A DNA stretch of 64,000 nt from Sphingomonas sp. LaA6.9. GTDB lineage: Bacteria; Pseudomonadota; Alphaproteobacteria; Sphingomonadales; Sphingomonadaceae. Of the stretch, positions 42,431 to 51,154 are shown one piece after another. Position 1 is the first letter of the stretch. Each line of letters starts with the position of its first letter. The translations under genes and the position numbers were made by a program. The notes beneath the pieces were generated by a model, which did not search any database, had not been told where the DNA came from, and worked only from the letters and a program-made list of their open reading frames with translations. The stretch is from assembly GCF_022601895.1 (NCBI RefSeq), contig NZ_JAKVIO010000003.1, forward strand, positions 109,581 through 173,580, given 5' to 3'.

Positions 42431-43723
42431 TCAAAAATCGAGGATATGCATCAGCATGGGCGCGCCGATGAGGCTGGCCGAGCCTGACAGACGCTTGAGC
42501 GCGTCGGCGACGCAGCGTTCAGGGGATTCGTGCGTGACAAGCGCGATCACGGCGTCGCCATCCTCGGTGACGCCGCGCTGGATGAAGCTCTCGATCGAGA
42601 CGCCCGCATCGCGCATCGCGGTTGCGATCTCGGCGAGCACACCCGTCCGGTCCTCGACGACGAGGCGGATATAGCAGCGGCCCACGCGCTCACCGGCATC
42701 GGCGCGACCCGGATGCGCGAGCGACGCAACCGGCATTGCAAAGGCGGGGCCATATTCGTTGCGCGCAACGTCGATCAGATCGGCGACGACGGCGGACGCG
42801 GTCGGGCCGTCGCCTGCGCCCGCGCCCTGGAAGAAGAGGCGGCCGACGAAATTGCCCTCGGCGACCACGGCGTTCAATGATCCCGCGACATGCGCGAGCG
42901 GGTGGCTCACGGGCACAAGGCAGGGATGGACGCGCTGGAACAGGCCGGTGCCATTGGCTTCTGCCACGCCGACCAGCCGGACACGGAAACCGAGTTGCGC
43001 GGCCTCGAAGATGTCGGCGGCTATGACATGGCGGATGCCAGTGGACGCGACGCCTTCGAAATCGAGCGCGCTGCCAAAGGCGAGGCTGGCGAGGATCGAG
43101 AGCTTGTGCGCGGCATCGACGCCGTCGATGTCGAAGCTGGGATCGGATTCGGCATAGCCGAGCGCCTGCGCTTCGGCGAGCACCTCGGCGAAGTCGCGCC
43201 CGTCCTTCTCCATCGTAGTCAGGATGTAGTTGCAGGTGCCGTTGAGGATTCCGTAGACACGCATGATCTCGTTGGCGGCCGCGCCCTCGCGCAGCCCCTT
43301 GATCACAGGGATGCCGCCCGCGACGGCGGCCTCGAACTTCAGCGGAATGTCAGTTTCGTCGGCAAGCCGCGCGAGATCGACGCCATGGTGCGCGATCATC
43401 GCCTTGTTGGCGGTGACGAAGGCCTTGCCCGATTTGAGCGTGTTGCGCGCTAGCGTGAGCGCGGGGCCGTCCGCGCCGCCGATGAGCTCGACAACGACGT
43501 CGGCGCCGCTTTCGGTGCCCAGCGCGGTCATGTCGTCGACCCACTGGAAGCGCGAGATGTCGACGCCGCGGTCCTTGCCGCGATCGCGCGCGGACACCGC
43601 GACGATCTCGATGGGGCGCCCGGCGCGGCGCTCGATCAGCGCGCGGTTGGCATCGATCAGACGAATGACGCCGCTGCCCACGGTTCCAAGCCCCGCCAGC
43701 GCTACTTTGAGCGGCTCCGCCAT
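42431..43723 (-). CDS. hom: Homoserine dehydrogenase
   Basis: A 430-residue NAD(P)-dependent enzyme of threonine/methionine synthesis. The N-terminal Rossmann motif GLGTVGSGVI, the catalytic block GILNGTCNYILTTMEKDGRD, FAEVLAEAQALGYAESDPSF followed by DIDGVDAAHK, and a C-terminal ACT domain (RLVVEDRTGVLAEIATAMRD) for feedback control are present. It is monofunctional (no aspartokinase). Confidence 0.96.
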   Translation of the reverse strand: MAEPLKVALAGLGTVGSGVIRLIDANRALIERRAGRPIEIVAVSARDRGKDRGVDISRFQWVDDMTALGTESGADVVVELIGGADGPALTLARNTLKSGKAFVTANKAMIAHHGVDLARLADETDIPLKFEAAVAGGIPVIKGLREGAAANEIMRVYGILNGTCNYILTTMEKDGRDFAEVLAEAQALGYAESDPSFDIDGVDAAHKLSILASLAFGSALDFEGVASTGIRHVIAADIFEAAQLGFRVRLVGVAEANGTGLFQRVHPCLVPVSHPLAHVAGSLNAVVAEGNFVGRLFFQGAGAGDGPTASAVVADLIDVARNEYGPAFAMPVASLAHPGRADAGERVGRCYIRLVVEDRTGVLAEIATAMRDAGVSIESFIQRGVTEDGDAVIALVTHESPERCVADALKRLSGSASLIGAPMLMHILDF

Positions 43724-43811
43724 TTCGATCCCTTCATCGCTTTAATGATGCCCGCCTCCTAAGCCGTGGAGGCGGGCATTGCCAAGGGATTCAGGGTTGG
43801 GTGTTCGAAAG

Positions 43812-44219
43812 TCAGTCTTTCAGCTCGGCGGGGACGATGCCGCCATTTTCGGCGAGTTCGCGCATCACCTGCTTGTGCAGCCAGATGTTCATCGTCGCAC
43901 TGTCACCGGTATCGCCGGTATAGCCGAGTTCGGCCGCGAGTTCCTTGCGGTTCTCGAGGCTCGAATCGAGGTCGAGCAGCTTCATCAGATCGACGATCGA
44001 GCTGCGCCAGTTGAGATCCTGACCAGCACCGGCGGCCTTTTCGGTAAGCACCGCCACGACATCGACCTCGGTGATCGTCACCGCGGCGGGCGTGGCTGCG
44101 GGGGTGAAGCCCGGATCGGAGGGCGTGTTCATCTGCGGCATCGCAGAGGTGGAAGGGGTGGGTTCCGGCGCCTTCTTCTTGCCGAAGATCGCGTCCTTGA
44201 TCTTGCCGAAAATGCTCAT
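43812..44219 (-). CDS. DUF3597-family protein
   Basis: A 135-residue protein starting MSIFGKIKDAIFGKKKAPEP, a hallmark of DUF3597, followed by a Pro/Thr-rich linker and a C-terminal domain (DVVAVLTEKAAGAGQDLNWR, SSIVDLMKLLDLDSSLENRK, ELAAELGYTGDTGDSATMNI) resembling a small helical LysM-adjacent fold. The function is unknown. The ATG at 44219 is chosen because the upstream in-frame extension lacks family likeness. Confidence 0.85.
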   Translation of the reverse strand: MSIFGKIKDAIFGKKKAPEPTPSTSAMPQMNTPSDPGFTPAATPAAVTITEVDVVAVLTEKAAGAGQDLNWRSSIVDLMKLLDLDSSLENRKELAAELGYTGDTGDSATMNIWLHKQVMRELAENGGIVPAELKD

Positions 44220-44395
44220 CGGTCTTCTCCTCCGCTTCGTTCGGGCGCGGTGCATATGCGCCCCGAGAGGAAACCCATTGACTGCCTCCCCGGTTTCGCC
44301 GTCTTCTATATTCAGGCGCGCGGCCGAGTCCCGGGCCTGGATCGCGCAGACGCGCTGCAACGCGCCGCATCACAAACGACTCCAAGGAGTTCGCA

Positions 44396-44617
44396 ATGCC
44401 CGGCAAAGGTGACATCCCCGCGACTCGAAACCGGCCGAAGGAGGAAGTGCTCTTCGGTCTCTGGCACGAAGGCGAGGGCATCGAGGCCGGGCTTGACGGA
44501 TATGACCTGGGCCAGCGCAACGAGATCATCGAGGTGATGGGCGACGTGCCCGATGGCGAGGAGCTGTTCGAGAGCGCGCTGTTGCCCGATCTCGATGAGG
44601 AGGAAGACTGGGGCTGA
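44396..44617 (+). CDS. Small acidic hypothetical protein
   Basis: A 73-residue acidic protein with a good ribosome site (CCAAGGAG before ATG). It has a charged N-terminus (MPGKGDIPATRNRPKEEVLF) and a run of acidic residues at the end (LLPDLDEEEDWG). I do not recognise a domain. It is encoded 53 bases before rarD on the same strand and may be cotranscribed. Confidence 0.6.
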   Translation: MPGKGDIPATRNRPKEEVLFGLWHEGEGIEAGLDGYDLGQRNEIIEVMGDVPDGEELFESALLPDLDEEEDWG

Positions 44618-44669
44618 CGCGCCGGGTACAGCGCTTCCCCTTCAACCGATCAGGCTCTATGGCGCCGCC

Positions 44670-45575
44670 ATGGTCAGTCATTCCGCACCGGGCCGCGCCG
44701 GCATCGCCTATGGGCTGGGCGCCTATCTGATCTGGGGCTTTCTTCCCGCCTATTTCAAATTGCTGTCAGCGGTGTTGCCGAGCGAGGTGGTGGCGCAGCG
44801 GATCATATGGTCGGTCGCCTTTCTGGCGCTCCTGATTGCGATCAAGGGCAGTTTTCCGACGCTGCGCGCGGCTCTCGCCAATCCGAGTGCATTGCGCATC
44901 CTTGCAGCAACCGCGCTGCTGATCGCGGCCAACTGGCTGATCTATGTCTGGGCGATCGTGAACAGCCACGTGCTCGAATCGAGCCTCGGCTATTTCCTCA
45001 ATCCGCTGGTCAATGTCGCGATGGGCGTCGTGCTGCTGAAGGAGCGGCTCGGACGCGCGCAGATGATCGCGGTGGCGCTCGCGGCGATCGGCGTCACGGT
45101 GCTCGCGATCGGCGCGGGAAGCGGGCTGTGGATCAGCCTGTCGCTGGCCTTCACCTTCGCGACCTACGGGCTGCTCAGAAAGATCGCACCGGTCGAATCG
45201 CTGGAAGGACTCTCGGTCGAGACGCTGATCCTTGCGCCATTCGCGCTCGGCTATCTGTGGTGGTTGTCCCATACCGGCGGACTGGCGTTCGGCGCCGACA
45301 TGGGGATCAGCCTGTTGCTCGCCGCGGGCGGCATCGTGACCGCGGTGCCGCTACTGCTTTTCGCGGCGGCCGCGCGGCGCATGCCCTATGCGACGTTGGG
45401 CCTGCTCCAGTATCTGGCGCCGACGCTCCAGTTCCTGCTCGCGGTATTCGCCTATGGCGAGCCGCTGACCACGGCGCACCTGATCTGCTTTGGCTTTATC
45501 TGGAGCGGGCTCGCAATCTTTGCGGTGAGCGGCATCAGCGACATGCGGCGCAGAAAGCTGGCTGTCGTCGACTGA
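44670..45575 (+). CDS. rarD: RarD, EamA-family transporter
   Basis: A 301-residue polytopic membrane protein with about ten helices in two EamA repeats. Family features include GLGAYLIWGFLPAYFKLLSA, VVAQRIIWSVAFLALLIA, NSHVLESSLGYFLNPLVNVA and LQYLAPTLQFLLAVFAYGEP. RarD proteins export small metabolites of unknown identity. The ATG at 44670 has only a weak ribosome site. The stop codon abuts that of the convergent lipoprotein gene (TGATCA). Confidence 0.9.
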   Translation: MVSHSAPGRAGIAYGLGAYLIWGFLPAYFKLLSAVLPSEVVAQRIIWSVAFLALLIAIKGSFPTLRAALANPSALRILAATALLIAANWLIYVWAIVNSHVLESSLGYFLNPLVNVAMGVVLLKERLGRAQMIAVALAAIGVTVLAIGAGSGLWISLSLAFTFATYGLLRKIAPVESLEGLSVETLILAPFALGYLWWLSHTGGLAFGADMGISLLLAAGGIVTAVPLLLFAAAARRMPYATLGLLQYLAPTLQFLLAVFAYGEPLTTAHLICFGFIWSGLAIFAVSGISDMRRRKLAVVD

Positions 45576-46097
45576 TCATCCGGTGATCGTGAAGGTGCCC
45601 GTGGTATGACCCGCGGCGCCCGGCGTGAAGTCGAGCGTGAAGGGTTCATCCTCGTCGGTCTTGCCCGAAAGGCCATTTGCCGTCGCGGCCACAGCGAATT
45701 TCTCGTCCGCCATTTTTTCGGTGAACCACGCCTTGAGCGCGGCTGCGTCGGTGGGCGCATCGAAGACGATCACGACCTTGTCGTGGTCGCTGTCGGCCTT
45801 GCCGTCGCCGAGGATGTTGACCGCGGTGACCTTCGAACCGGGGTAGAGCTTGACCCCGCCGATATCCATATTTTCGGCGTCGAGCGAGATCGTGGGCAGG
45901 TTCACATCGGCCTTGAAGCCCGGAAGGTCGATCTTCACGCGGCCGTCAGGGTTCGCGCTGGCCGACGCGTTTTTGCCCTCATCGGTCTTTCCCTGGATAC
46001 TGATCGCTGTGCCATTGCCGGCGTCGCCCGACTTGTCGCACGCCGCGAGAAGCGCGTACATAGTCAGGCCCGCAAGTGCGAAGGTGCGCGACGTCAT
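45576..46097 (-). CDS. Predicted lipoprotein
   Basis: A 173-residue protein with a lipobox (MYALLAAC, Cys20), then a low-complexity linker and a beta-rich domain (VKIDLPGFKADVNLPTISLD, KLYPGSKVTAVNILGDGKAD, KVVIVFDAPTDAAALKAWFT). No enzymatic motif is seen. A similar soluble domain occurs in uncharacterised sphingomonad lipoproteins (family memory, not verified). Its end is directly back-to-back with rarD. Confidence 0.75.
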   Translation of the reverse strand: MTSRTFALAGLTMYALLAACDKSGDAGNGTAISIQGKTDEGKNASASANPDGRVKIDLPGFKADVNLPTISLDAENMDIGGVKLYPGSKVTAVNILGDGKADSDHDKVVIVFDAPTDAAALKAWFTEKMADEKFAVAATANGLSGKTDEDEPFTLDFTPGAAGHTTGTFTITG

Positions 46098-46267
46098 CGA
46101 TCGTTCTCCACTGTATTAATCAAGTAACACGGTATCGCCGCGCTCGTGTCGCGTCAAGCCGCGATCCTTGCGACGTTGGACGCGCTGGCATGGGCGTTGG
46201 TCGAAAAGCAGGTTGCCGCGAGCGCGTCGATTGTTCTGCAGGACGGCGCATTTGAGTGGGAGATGGC

Positions 46268-47170
46268 ATGCCAAGGTTTGAACGGCTTCTTGCGGCAATC
46301 GCGGTATTGGCGGCGGGCCCACAGGCGATCGCGCAGACCGCGGCGCAGCCCGACATTGCGACGCTCAACGACGAGTTCGACGGCAAGGCACTGTCCGAGG
46401 GATGGACGCTGTTTCACCAGGCCTTTGGCTGGCCCGACAAGATCAAAACGCTCGATGTCGGCAAGACGACCGACGGCGCACTGCATATTCAGCCTTATCA
46501 TTCGGCATGGGTGCGTGATCTCAATGCGCCCTTTCTGTTCAAGACCGTGGCGGGTGATTTCGACGTCCGTGCGCGGGTGCGCTCGCGGGGCCTGAAGGGC
46601 GCGGTTTCCGAAGACACATGGGCGCTCGGCGGACTGATGGCGCGCGTGCCCAGCCGGAGCACCGCCGCCGAGTGGCGTCCGCGCGCCGAGAACTGGCACT
46701 TCATCACCACGGGTGTCGGCCATGAGCCGGGCAAGACGATGACCGAGACCAAGGGCACCTATAACAGTAGTTCGTCTTTGAAACTGCGGCCCTATGCCAA
46801 TGGCTGGATCGAGCTTCGGCTCGTCCGCGTCGGCATGGCGCTGTTCGCGCTCGCGCGGCGCGACGACAAGAGCGGCTGGGAAGTGCGCGACCGCTTCTAT
46901 CGCATGGACGCGAGGCCGGACATGCAGGTGGGGCTGATCGCCTATACGACGAGCAAGGCGGTGGCCGAGGGCCCCGAGGACCCCGAACGCATGAACCGCA
47001 CGGTCAACACCGAGGCGCCGGTCGACATGGCGCTCGAGGTCGACTGGATCCGTTTCAGCCGCCCCAAGACCCAGGCGCCGCGCGACTGGTATGCGCAGGT
47101 GAGCGGCGGCAATCCGCTGGCGGACCCCAATCTGCCCGAAGCAGATCTGCTCGCGGCACTCGGCGCTTAA
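46268..47170 (+). CDS. Exported DUF1349-like concanavalin-fold protein
   Basis: A 300-residue protein with a signal peptide (ATG 46268; RLLAAIAVLAAGPQAIAQ). The body resembles the DUF1349/concanavalin A-like lectin/glucanase fold: DEFDGKALSEGWTLFHQAFG, LFKTVAGDFDVRARVRSRGL, RPYANGWIELRLVRVGMALF, RPDMQVGLIAYTTSKAVAEG. It likely binds or acts on a polysaccharide outside the inner membrane, but no catalytic pair can be named. The start is chosen by GGGAG seven bases upstream. Confidence 0.75.
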   Translation: MPRFERLLAAIAVLAAGPQAIAQTAAQPDIATLNDEFDGKALSEGWTLFHQAFGWPDKIKTLDVGKTTDGALHIQPYHSAWVRDLNAPFLFKTVAGDFDVRARVRSRGLKGAVSEDTWALGGLMARVPSRSTAAEWRPRAENWHFITTGVGHEPGKTMTETKGTYNSSSSLKLRPYANGWIELRLVRVGMALFALARRDDKSGWEVRDRFYRMDARPDMQVGLIAYTTSKAVAEGPEDPERMNRTVNTEAPVDMALEVDWIRFSRPKTQAPRDWYAQVSGGNPLADPNLPEADLLAALGA

Positions 47171-47216
47171 GTCCTGGGATCATAAGGCTGTCGGTTCGGA
47201 CGTGCCGACTTCTTTA

Positions 47217-47335
47217 CCCCTCCCTGTAAGGGAGGGGTTAGGGGTGGGTGTCGCCGTCTGGCGATCAAAACACTGATTTTAGAAGGGCTCGCTCGGGTCG
47301 CTACCCACCCCCAGCCCCTCCCTTGCAGGGAGGGG
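47217..47335. repeat. Imperfect inverted-repeat element
   Basis: The left arm (47217-47250, CCCCTCCCTGTAAGGGAGGG then a G-rich tail) is mirrored by the right arm (47302-47335) with only about four differences. Each arm is itself a hairpin. The 50-base centre is not coding. This type of dispersed pyrimidine/purine-rich palindrome is common between genes in sphingomonads and caulobacters. It ends transcription of the gene before it or is a MITE-like relic. Confidence 0.7.
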
Positions 47336-47404
47336 AGCACGCTGCGCTCGACGACCGCTTTCCCCGACATTGCGGACGCATCATAGAGCACGCATAACAA
47401 TGGC

Positions 47405-47623
47405 ATGGATGATGTTTTCGTTCTTCATCACGTTCGTTCCTGCGAGGAAGGGGATGATGCCAAGCTCATCGGTGTTTATCGGTCCCAAGAGGCCGCTGAG
47501 ATTGCTGCCATGAGGCTGAGCACCCAAGCTGGCTTCATCGATCACCCCGACGGCTGGCATATCGATCGTTACCCACTGGACAAAGATCATTGGACCGCAG
47601 GGTTCGTTACAGTGCCCGGCTGA
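47405..47623 (+). CDS. DUF7336-type small protein
   Basis: A 72-residue protein with FVLHHVRSCEEGDDAKLIGV, YRSQEAAEIAAMRLSTQAGF and GWHIDRYPLDKDHWTAGFV. I recognise this pattern (HHV, KLIGVY, GF-HIDRY-LDKDHWTEGF) from a widespread small domain of unknown function (DUF7336). It is complete. There is no strong ribosome site, but sequence conservation supports a real gene. It stands alone after the repeat element. Confidence 0.75.
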   Translation: MDDVFVLHHVRSCEEGDDAKLIGVYRSQEAAEIAAMRLSTQAGFIDHPDGWHIDRYPLDKDHWTAGFVTVPG

Positions 47624-47679
47624 GTGCCTGACGGCAGCCAACTACGACCTCTCGATCCAGGGTTCCGACCTGACCGCCT

Positions 47680-49047
47680 TCAGATCCGCTCGAGCCGGAC
47701 GGGAAGACCGTCCCTCGGTTTCGGGATCGGGAAATATTGCCATTTGGGCTCGTCGCTGCCGACGGGTACGATCCGGTGCGTGGTGAGCAGGTGGTAGAAA
47801 AAGATCTTCGCCTGAAGATAGGCGAAGTGGAGCCCGAGGCACATGTGCGCGCCGCCGCCAAAGGGCACCCACGCATATTTGTGCCGCGCGCGCACCGCCT
47901 CGGGGGCGAAGCGCATCGGATCGAACTTTGAGGGCTCGGGCCAGTATTCGGCCATGTGATGCGTGTAGTCGGGATGGAGCCCGATGAAGGTGCCCGCGGG
48001 GAAGTCGTAACCGCCGAAGGAGAAGTCGCGCACCGCGCGGCGCGGGATCGCGGGCACCGGCGGGATCAGCCGCAGCGATTCCTTGAAGGCATAGTCGGTG
48101 AGCACGAGTTCATCGACGCGCTCATAGGGGAGGGTGTCGCCGTTGAGGCCGAGCCCCAGCATCTCCTCGCGCAGCCGCTCCTGCCATTCGGGGTGGCGGC
48201 CGAGCAGTGAGACCATCGTCGTGATCGACGAGGTGGTGGTGTCGTGCGCCGCCATCATCAGGAAATTCATGTGATCGATGATTTCATCGTCGCTCAGCTG
48301 GCGGCCGTCTTCGTGCGTGGCGCGGCAGATCTGGCTGAAGATATCGTCGCCATTGCCACTGCGGCGCTTCGGCACCTCGCGCCCGAAATAACCGACCAGA
48401 TATTCGCGCGCCTTCACGCCCTTGCGCATTGCGGTGAAGGGCAGCGGAAAGCGTATGATGCCGATCGTTGCCTGGACCTCGTCGACAAAGGCCTGGTTCA
48501 CCTTCGCCGCCTCGGGGCCGAAGGGGATGCCGAAGAAGGAGGTGGCAGCGAGGTCGAGCGTCAATTGCTTGATCGACGGGTAGAAGCGGAGCTGCTGGTT
48601 GGACCAGGGCTTTATGCCTTCGCGGATCCCAGCGTTCAGCGATTCGGCGTAGCGGCGCATCGGTTCGGGCTTGAAGGCGATCGAAAGCGTCTTGCGGTGT
48701 ACGCGATGCTTCTCGAAATCCATCAGCATCAGTCCGCGCGGAAAGATGAGGTTGAGCATCGGGCCCCAGCCCTGCTCGGACGAGAACAGCTTGTCGCGGT
48801 CGAAAAAGCCGAGCTCATTGGCCTCGGCGCCGATGAGCTGGACCGAGCGCCCGCCGAAGCTGCGCGTGCGAAAGACGCGGCCATAGCGCGCGACCAGCGG
48901 TTCGGTGAAGGCACGCGGATCGCGCAGTTCCTCGAGCGTGGTACCGATGACCGGAGAACCGTCGGTGCCGGGCACATGATCGAGCAGCGATGGAGGATTG
49001 CGCCGCGGCCAATGCGGATTGGCCTCGAAGGTATGCGCATAGGCCAT
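47680..49047 (-). CDS. Cytochrome P450
   Basis: A 455-residue soluble haem monooxygenase. The I-helix oxygen-binding motif AAHDTT is at 266-271, ExxR (ESLR) at 323-326, and the haem loop FGGGAHMCLG with Cys403. No membrane anchor. ATG at 49047 follows GGAGG. Neither a ferredoxin nor a reductase gene is adjacent, so partners must be elsewhere. The subfamily and substrate cannot be told; sphingomonad P450s of this size often act on fatty acids or terpenoids. Confidence 0.92.
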   Translation of the reverse strand: MAYAHTFEANPHWPRRNPPSLLDHVPGTDGSPVIGTTLEELRDPRAFTEPLVARYGRVFRTRSFGGRSVQLIGAEANELGFFDRDKLFSSEQGWGPMLNLIFPRGLMLMDFEKHRVHRKTLSIAFKPEPMRRYAESLNAGIREGIKPWSNQQLRFYPSIKQLTLDLAATSFFGIPFGPEAAKVNQAFVDEVQATIGIIRFPLPFTAMRKGVKAREYLVGYFGREVPKRRSGNGDDIFSQICRATHEDGRQLSDDEIIDHMNFLMMAAHDTTTSSITTMVSLLGRHPEWQERLREEMLGLGLNGDTLPYERVDELVLTDYAFKESLRLIPPVPAIPRRAVRDFSFGGYDFPAGTFIGLHPDYTHHMAEYWPEPSKFDPMRFAPEAVRARHKYAWVPFGGGAHMCLGLHFAYLQAKIFFYHLLTTHRIVPVGSDEPKWQYFPIPKPRDGLPVRLERI

Positions 49048-49112
49048 CGGAACGCCTCCACGTTATTGACATTGAAGTCAGTAAAGCATCGGGCGGGGGT
49101 GTGGCAAGCCCA

Positions 49113-49147
49113 TGAAAAGGCCCGGCCGGGGACTTCCCGGCCGGGCC
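49113..49147 (-). terminator. Rho-independent terminator of the glycine-zipper gene
   Basis: A 12-bp perfect stem (GGCCCGGCCGGG / CCCGGCCGGGCC) with a 5-base loop, followed on the minus strand by TTTT. It separates the glycine-zipper gene from the P450 gene downstream. Confidence 0.8.
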
Positions 49148-49170
49148 GAAGCATTACGCCCGCGCGTTCG

Positions 49171-49701
49171 TCAGCGGCAGCTGACGCCCTTGTCGACTTC
49201 ACGGCCGAGCAGTGCGCCCGCACCGCCACCCAGGATCGCACCGATGGTCTTCGAACCGCCCGGCGCGAGCTCGTTGCCGAGCAGTGCGCCGAGCGCGCCG
49301 CCGACGATCAGGCCCGTCGTGCCGTCGTCGCGGCGGCAGTAATAGCGGTTGTCACGGCCGCGATAGACCCGGTCGTTATAGGCGAGGCGGCGCGGCTGAT
49401 AGTAGCGGCCGTCGCGATAGTAGCGATCGGCATAATAGCCGCGATAGCCGGGCTCGTAGCGATTATGGTCATAGCTGCGATAGCGGCGCCAGTCGCGGTG
49501 GTCGTTGCGCCGATCATCGCGCCGGTCATCGCGATAGTCGCGGCGCGCCTCGTGGACATCGCGGCGATGTTCGCGGTCCGCGTCGCGCACGTCGCGGCGG
49601 TACTCGCGCTCTCGCTGATGATCCGACCTGGCTGCGGCGGGGGTGGCTGCAATCGGCGCAGTGACAGCGAGTGCTGCGAGCGCAAGGATAAGTTTCTTCA
49701 T
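49171..49701 (-). CDS. Exported Arg/Asp-rich glycine-zipper 2TM protein
   Basis: A 176-residue protein with a signal peptide (MKKLILALAALAVTAPIAAT), a middle of about 60 residues very rich in Arg/Asp/Tyr (repeats of the RRDYRDDRRDDRR type), and a C-terminal glycine-zipper 2TM domain (TGLIVGGALGALLGNELAPG, TIGAILGGGAGALLGREV) ending in SCR. Such proteins associate with the outer membrane. The N-terminal signal is shared with two other genes in the window (52378 and 53085), as is an upstream TGAAC-N15-GTTCA element. Confidence 0.85.
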   Translation of the reverse strand: MKKLILALAALAVTAPIAATPAAARSDHQREREYRRDVRDADREHRRDVHEARRDYRDDRRDDRRNDHRDWRRYRSYDHNRYEPGYRGYYADRYYRDGRYYQPRRLAYNDRVYRGRDNRYYCRRDDGTTGLIVGGALGALLGNELAPGGSKTIGAILGGGAGALLGREVDKGVSCR

Positions 49702-49774
49702 TATTTTACTCCTACGCGGTCCCGCATTGGGCGGAACCAGGGCCCCTAACGAACTGATCATGTACGAAGTTGCG

Positions 49775-49799
49775 TGAACGCACAGCTACAGCGCGTTCA
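49775..49799. promoter_or_regulatory. TGAAC-N15-GTTCA inverted repeat, copy 1
   Basis: Lies 74 bases upstream of the glycine-zipper gene start (49701). The same 5-15-5 element is found 65 bases before two related genes. On the gene strand the flanks read ATGAACGCG at one end and GTTCACGCAA at the other. Confidence 0.6.
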
Positions 49800-49977
49800 T
49801 GCACGCGACAGGAGGCTTCGCACCGCGCGCAAAACGAGACAGGCAGATCGCATCAATTGAGAGAGGGAGGTCGGGCGCCCGAGGCGCGCGCGGCGGATTG
49901 CACAGGCAATCGAACGGATCGCGGACGGCATGGCGCGGAACTGGAAATATCAGAATGGCGAGCCGCGGACGGCGCGC

Positions 49978-50181
49978 TCACATCAGGACGTAGCGGCGCT
50001 TCTTGGGTTTGGCGACGACCGCTTTCATCGCCTTGGCGGCCTCGATCTCCTGAGCGCGGCGCTCGGGGCACTCCTCGGCAGAGCGTGTGGCCGCATCGCT
50101 GCGTGAGGCCATGGCCGGACCCGCATTCAGCCCAAGCGGCACAAGCGCCGCCGTCAAGAGTAGAGTCGCGCTTCTCCCCAT
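49978..50181 (-). CDS. Possible small exported protein
   Basis: A 67-residue frame with a convincing signal peptide (MGRSATLLLTAALVPLGLNA, cleavage near AMA) and a charged mature part (RSAEECPERRAQEIEAAKAM, ending in PKKRRYVLM). No good ribosome site precedes the ATG and there is no known domain. The surrounding region is otherwise without genes. Real but unrecognised, or a chance frame. Confidence 0.45.
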   Translation of the reverse strand: MGRSATLLLTAALVPLGLNAGPAMASRSDAATRSAEECPERRAQEIEAAKAMKAVVAKPKKRRYVLM

Positions 50182-50271
50182 ATGCTAACTATATCGCGCG
50201 CGTAACTGTACGCAAGATGAACGTGCGCATGCGATGCGGTCGAAGCCGTCCAAAATACGGCGGATCGTGGA

Positions 50272-50637
50272 TCAGGAAACGAGGCGCGGACGGCGATCGC
50301 GCTTGGGCGGCGCGGCGCCCGTTGCGGCAAGCACCGCGCGCAGGCGGGGCAGATCGATCTCGTTGGTGAATTCGCAGCCGACCCTGCCCTCCTTCACCCA
50401 GACGACGCGCGCGAGCACCGTGCCCAGCGAGGGCAGGCGCACGCGGATACGGCTGTCGGGTTCGAATTCGCCCGTCGCCTCGGCCATGAAGCCCAGCGTC
50501 GAGATGTTGCGGATCACGATATCGACGCCGTGATTGCCCGATGCGCGCAGGGTGGTCGAAACTTCCACCTCCTGACGCGGCACGCGGCGGTGATTGGGGC
50601 CGGGCGTTTCCAGGGCGACTTTCGCGGCGATATGCAC
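50272..50637 (-). CDS. PilZ-domain protein 1
   Basis: A 121-residue, almost single-domain PilZ protein: RRVPRQEVEVSTTLRASG (RxxxR c-di-GMP motif), DIVIRNISTLGFMAEATGEF (the NxSxxG-like strand), RIRVRLPSLGTVLARVVWVK, EGRVGCEFTNEI. It would bind cyclic di-GMP. The neighbour at 50723 is a paralogue in the same orientation, each with its own start signal. The presence of a flagellar locus suggests motility or envelope control, but no direct link is visible. Confidence 0.85.
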   Translation of the reverse strand: MHIAAKVALETPGPNHRRVPRQEVEVSTTLRASGNHGVDIVIRNISTLGFMAEATGEFEPDSRIRVRLPSLGTVLARVVWVKEGRVGCEFTNEIDLPRLRAVLAATGAAPPKRDRRPRLVS

Positions 50638-50722
50638 GATCGGTTCTCCAATATCGCTGCACAGCCTAAGGCGAAAATGTTAATTTTCTGTAAGGGTTGA
50701 GGTCGTCCGCCTTCGGCCAGGA

Positions 50723-51064
50723 TCAGTGCGCAGGGGCGGCGCCCATTCCCATGCCCATGACCAGCCGCAGCCGGACGGGATTGACGGTGTTGAGGAACTC
50801 GCCGCCGACCTGTCCGCCCTTAGCCCATGCGATGCGCGCCAGCACGGTGCCGACACAGGGCAGCTTCAGCCGCACATAGGAGCCTTCGGCAAATTCGTTG
50901 GCGGTGTCCGCCATGAAGCCGTGCTCGGAAATGTTGCGGATCACTACGTCAAAGCCGTGATAGCCGAGCGCGCGCATGGTCGTGCTGACCTGGACCTGCG
51001 CGCGCGACGCACGCCGTTCGCCCCCGGGCCCGTTCTCAACCGCCATCCGCGCCGCAATCCGCAT
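50723..51064 (-). CDS. PilZ-domain protein 2
   Basis: A 113-residue PilZ protein parallel to its neighbour: RRASRAQVQVSTTMRALGYH, GFDVVIRNISEHGFMADTAN, SYVRLKLPCVGTVLARIAWA, KGGQVGGEFLNTV. The c-di-GMP Arg motif reads RRASR. ATG at 51064 follows GGGGGGAA; an upstream in-frame start (51094) is less likely. A Met/Gly-rich tail (VMGMGMGAAPAH) is unusual. The pair arose by tandem duplication. Confidence 0.84.
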   Translation of the reverse strand: MRIAARMAVENGPGGERRASRAQVQVSTTMRALGYHGFDVVIRNISEHGFMADTANEFAEGSYVRLKLPCVGTVLARIAWAKGGQVGGEFLNTVNPVRLRLVMGMGMGAAPAH

Positions 51065-51154
51065 GATGCCATTCCCCCCAGAATATCGCAGCATAGGCTT
51101 AATTCGAGAGGGTTAACAAGGCGTTTCACGATCGAAACGGTGTCGGAGGTGCCG

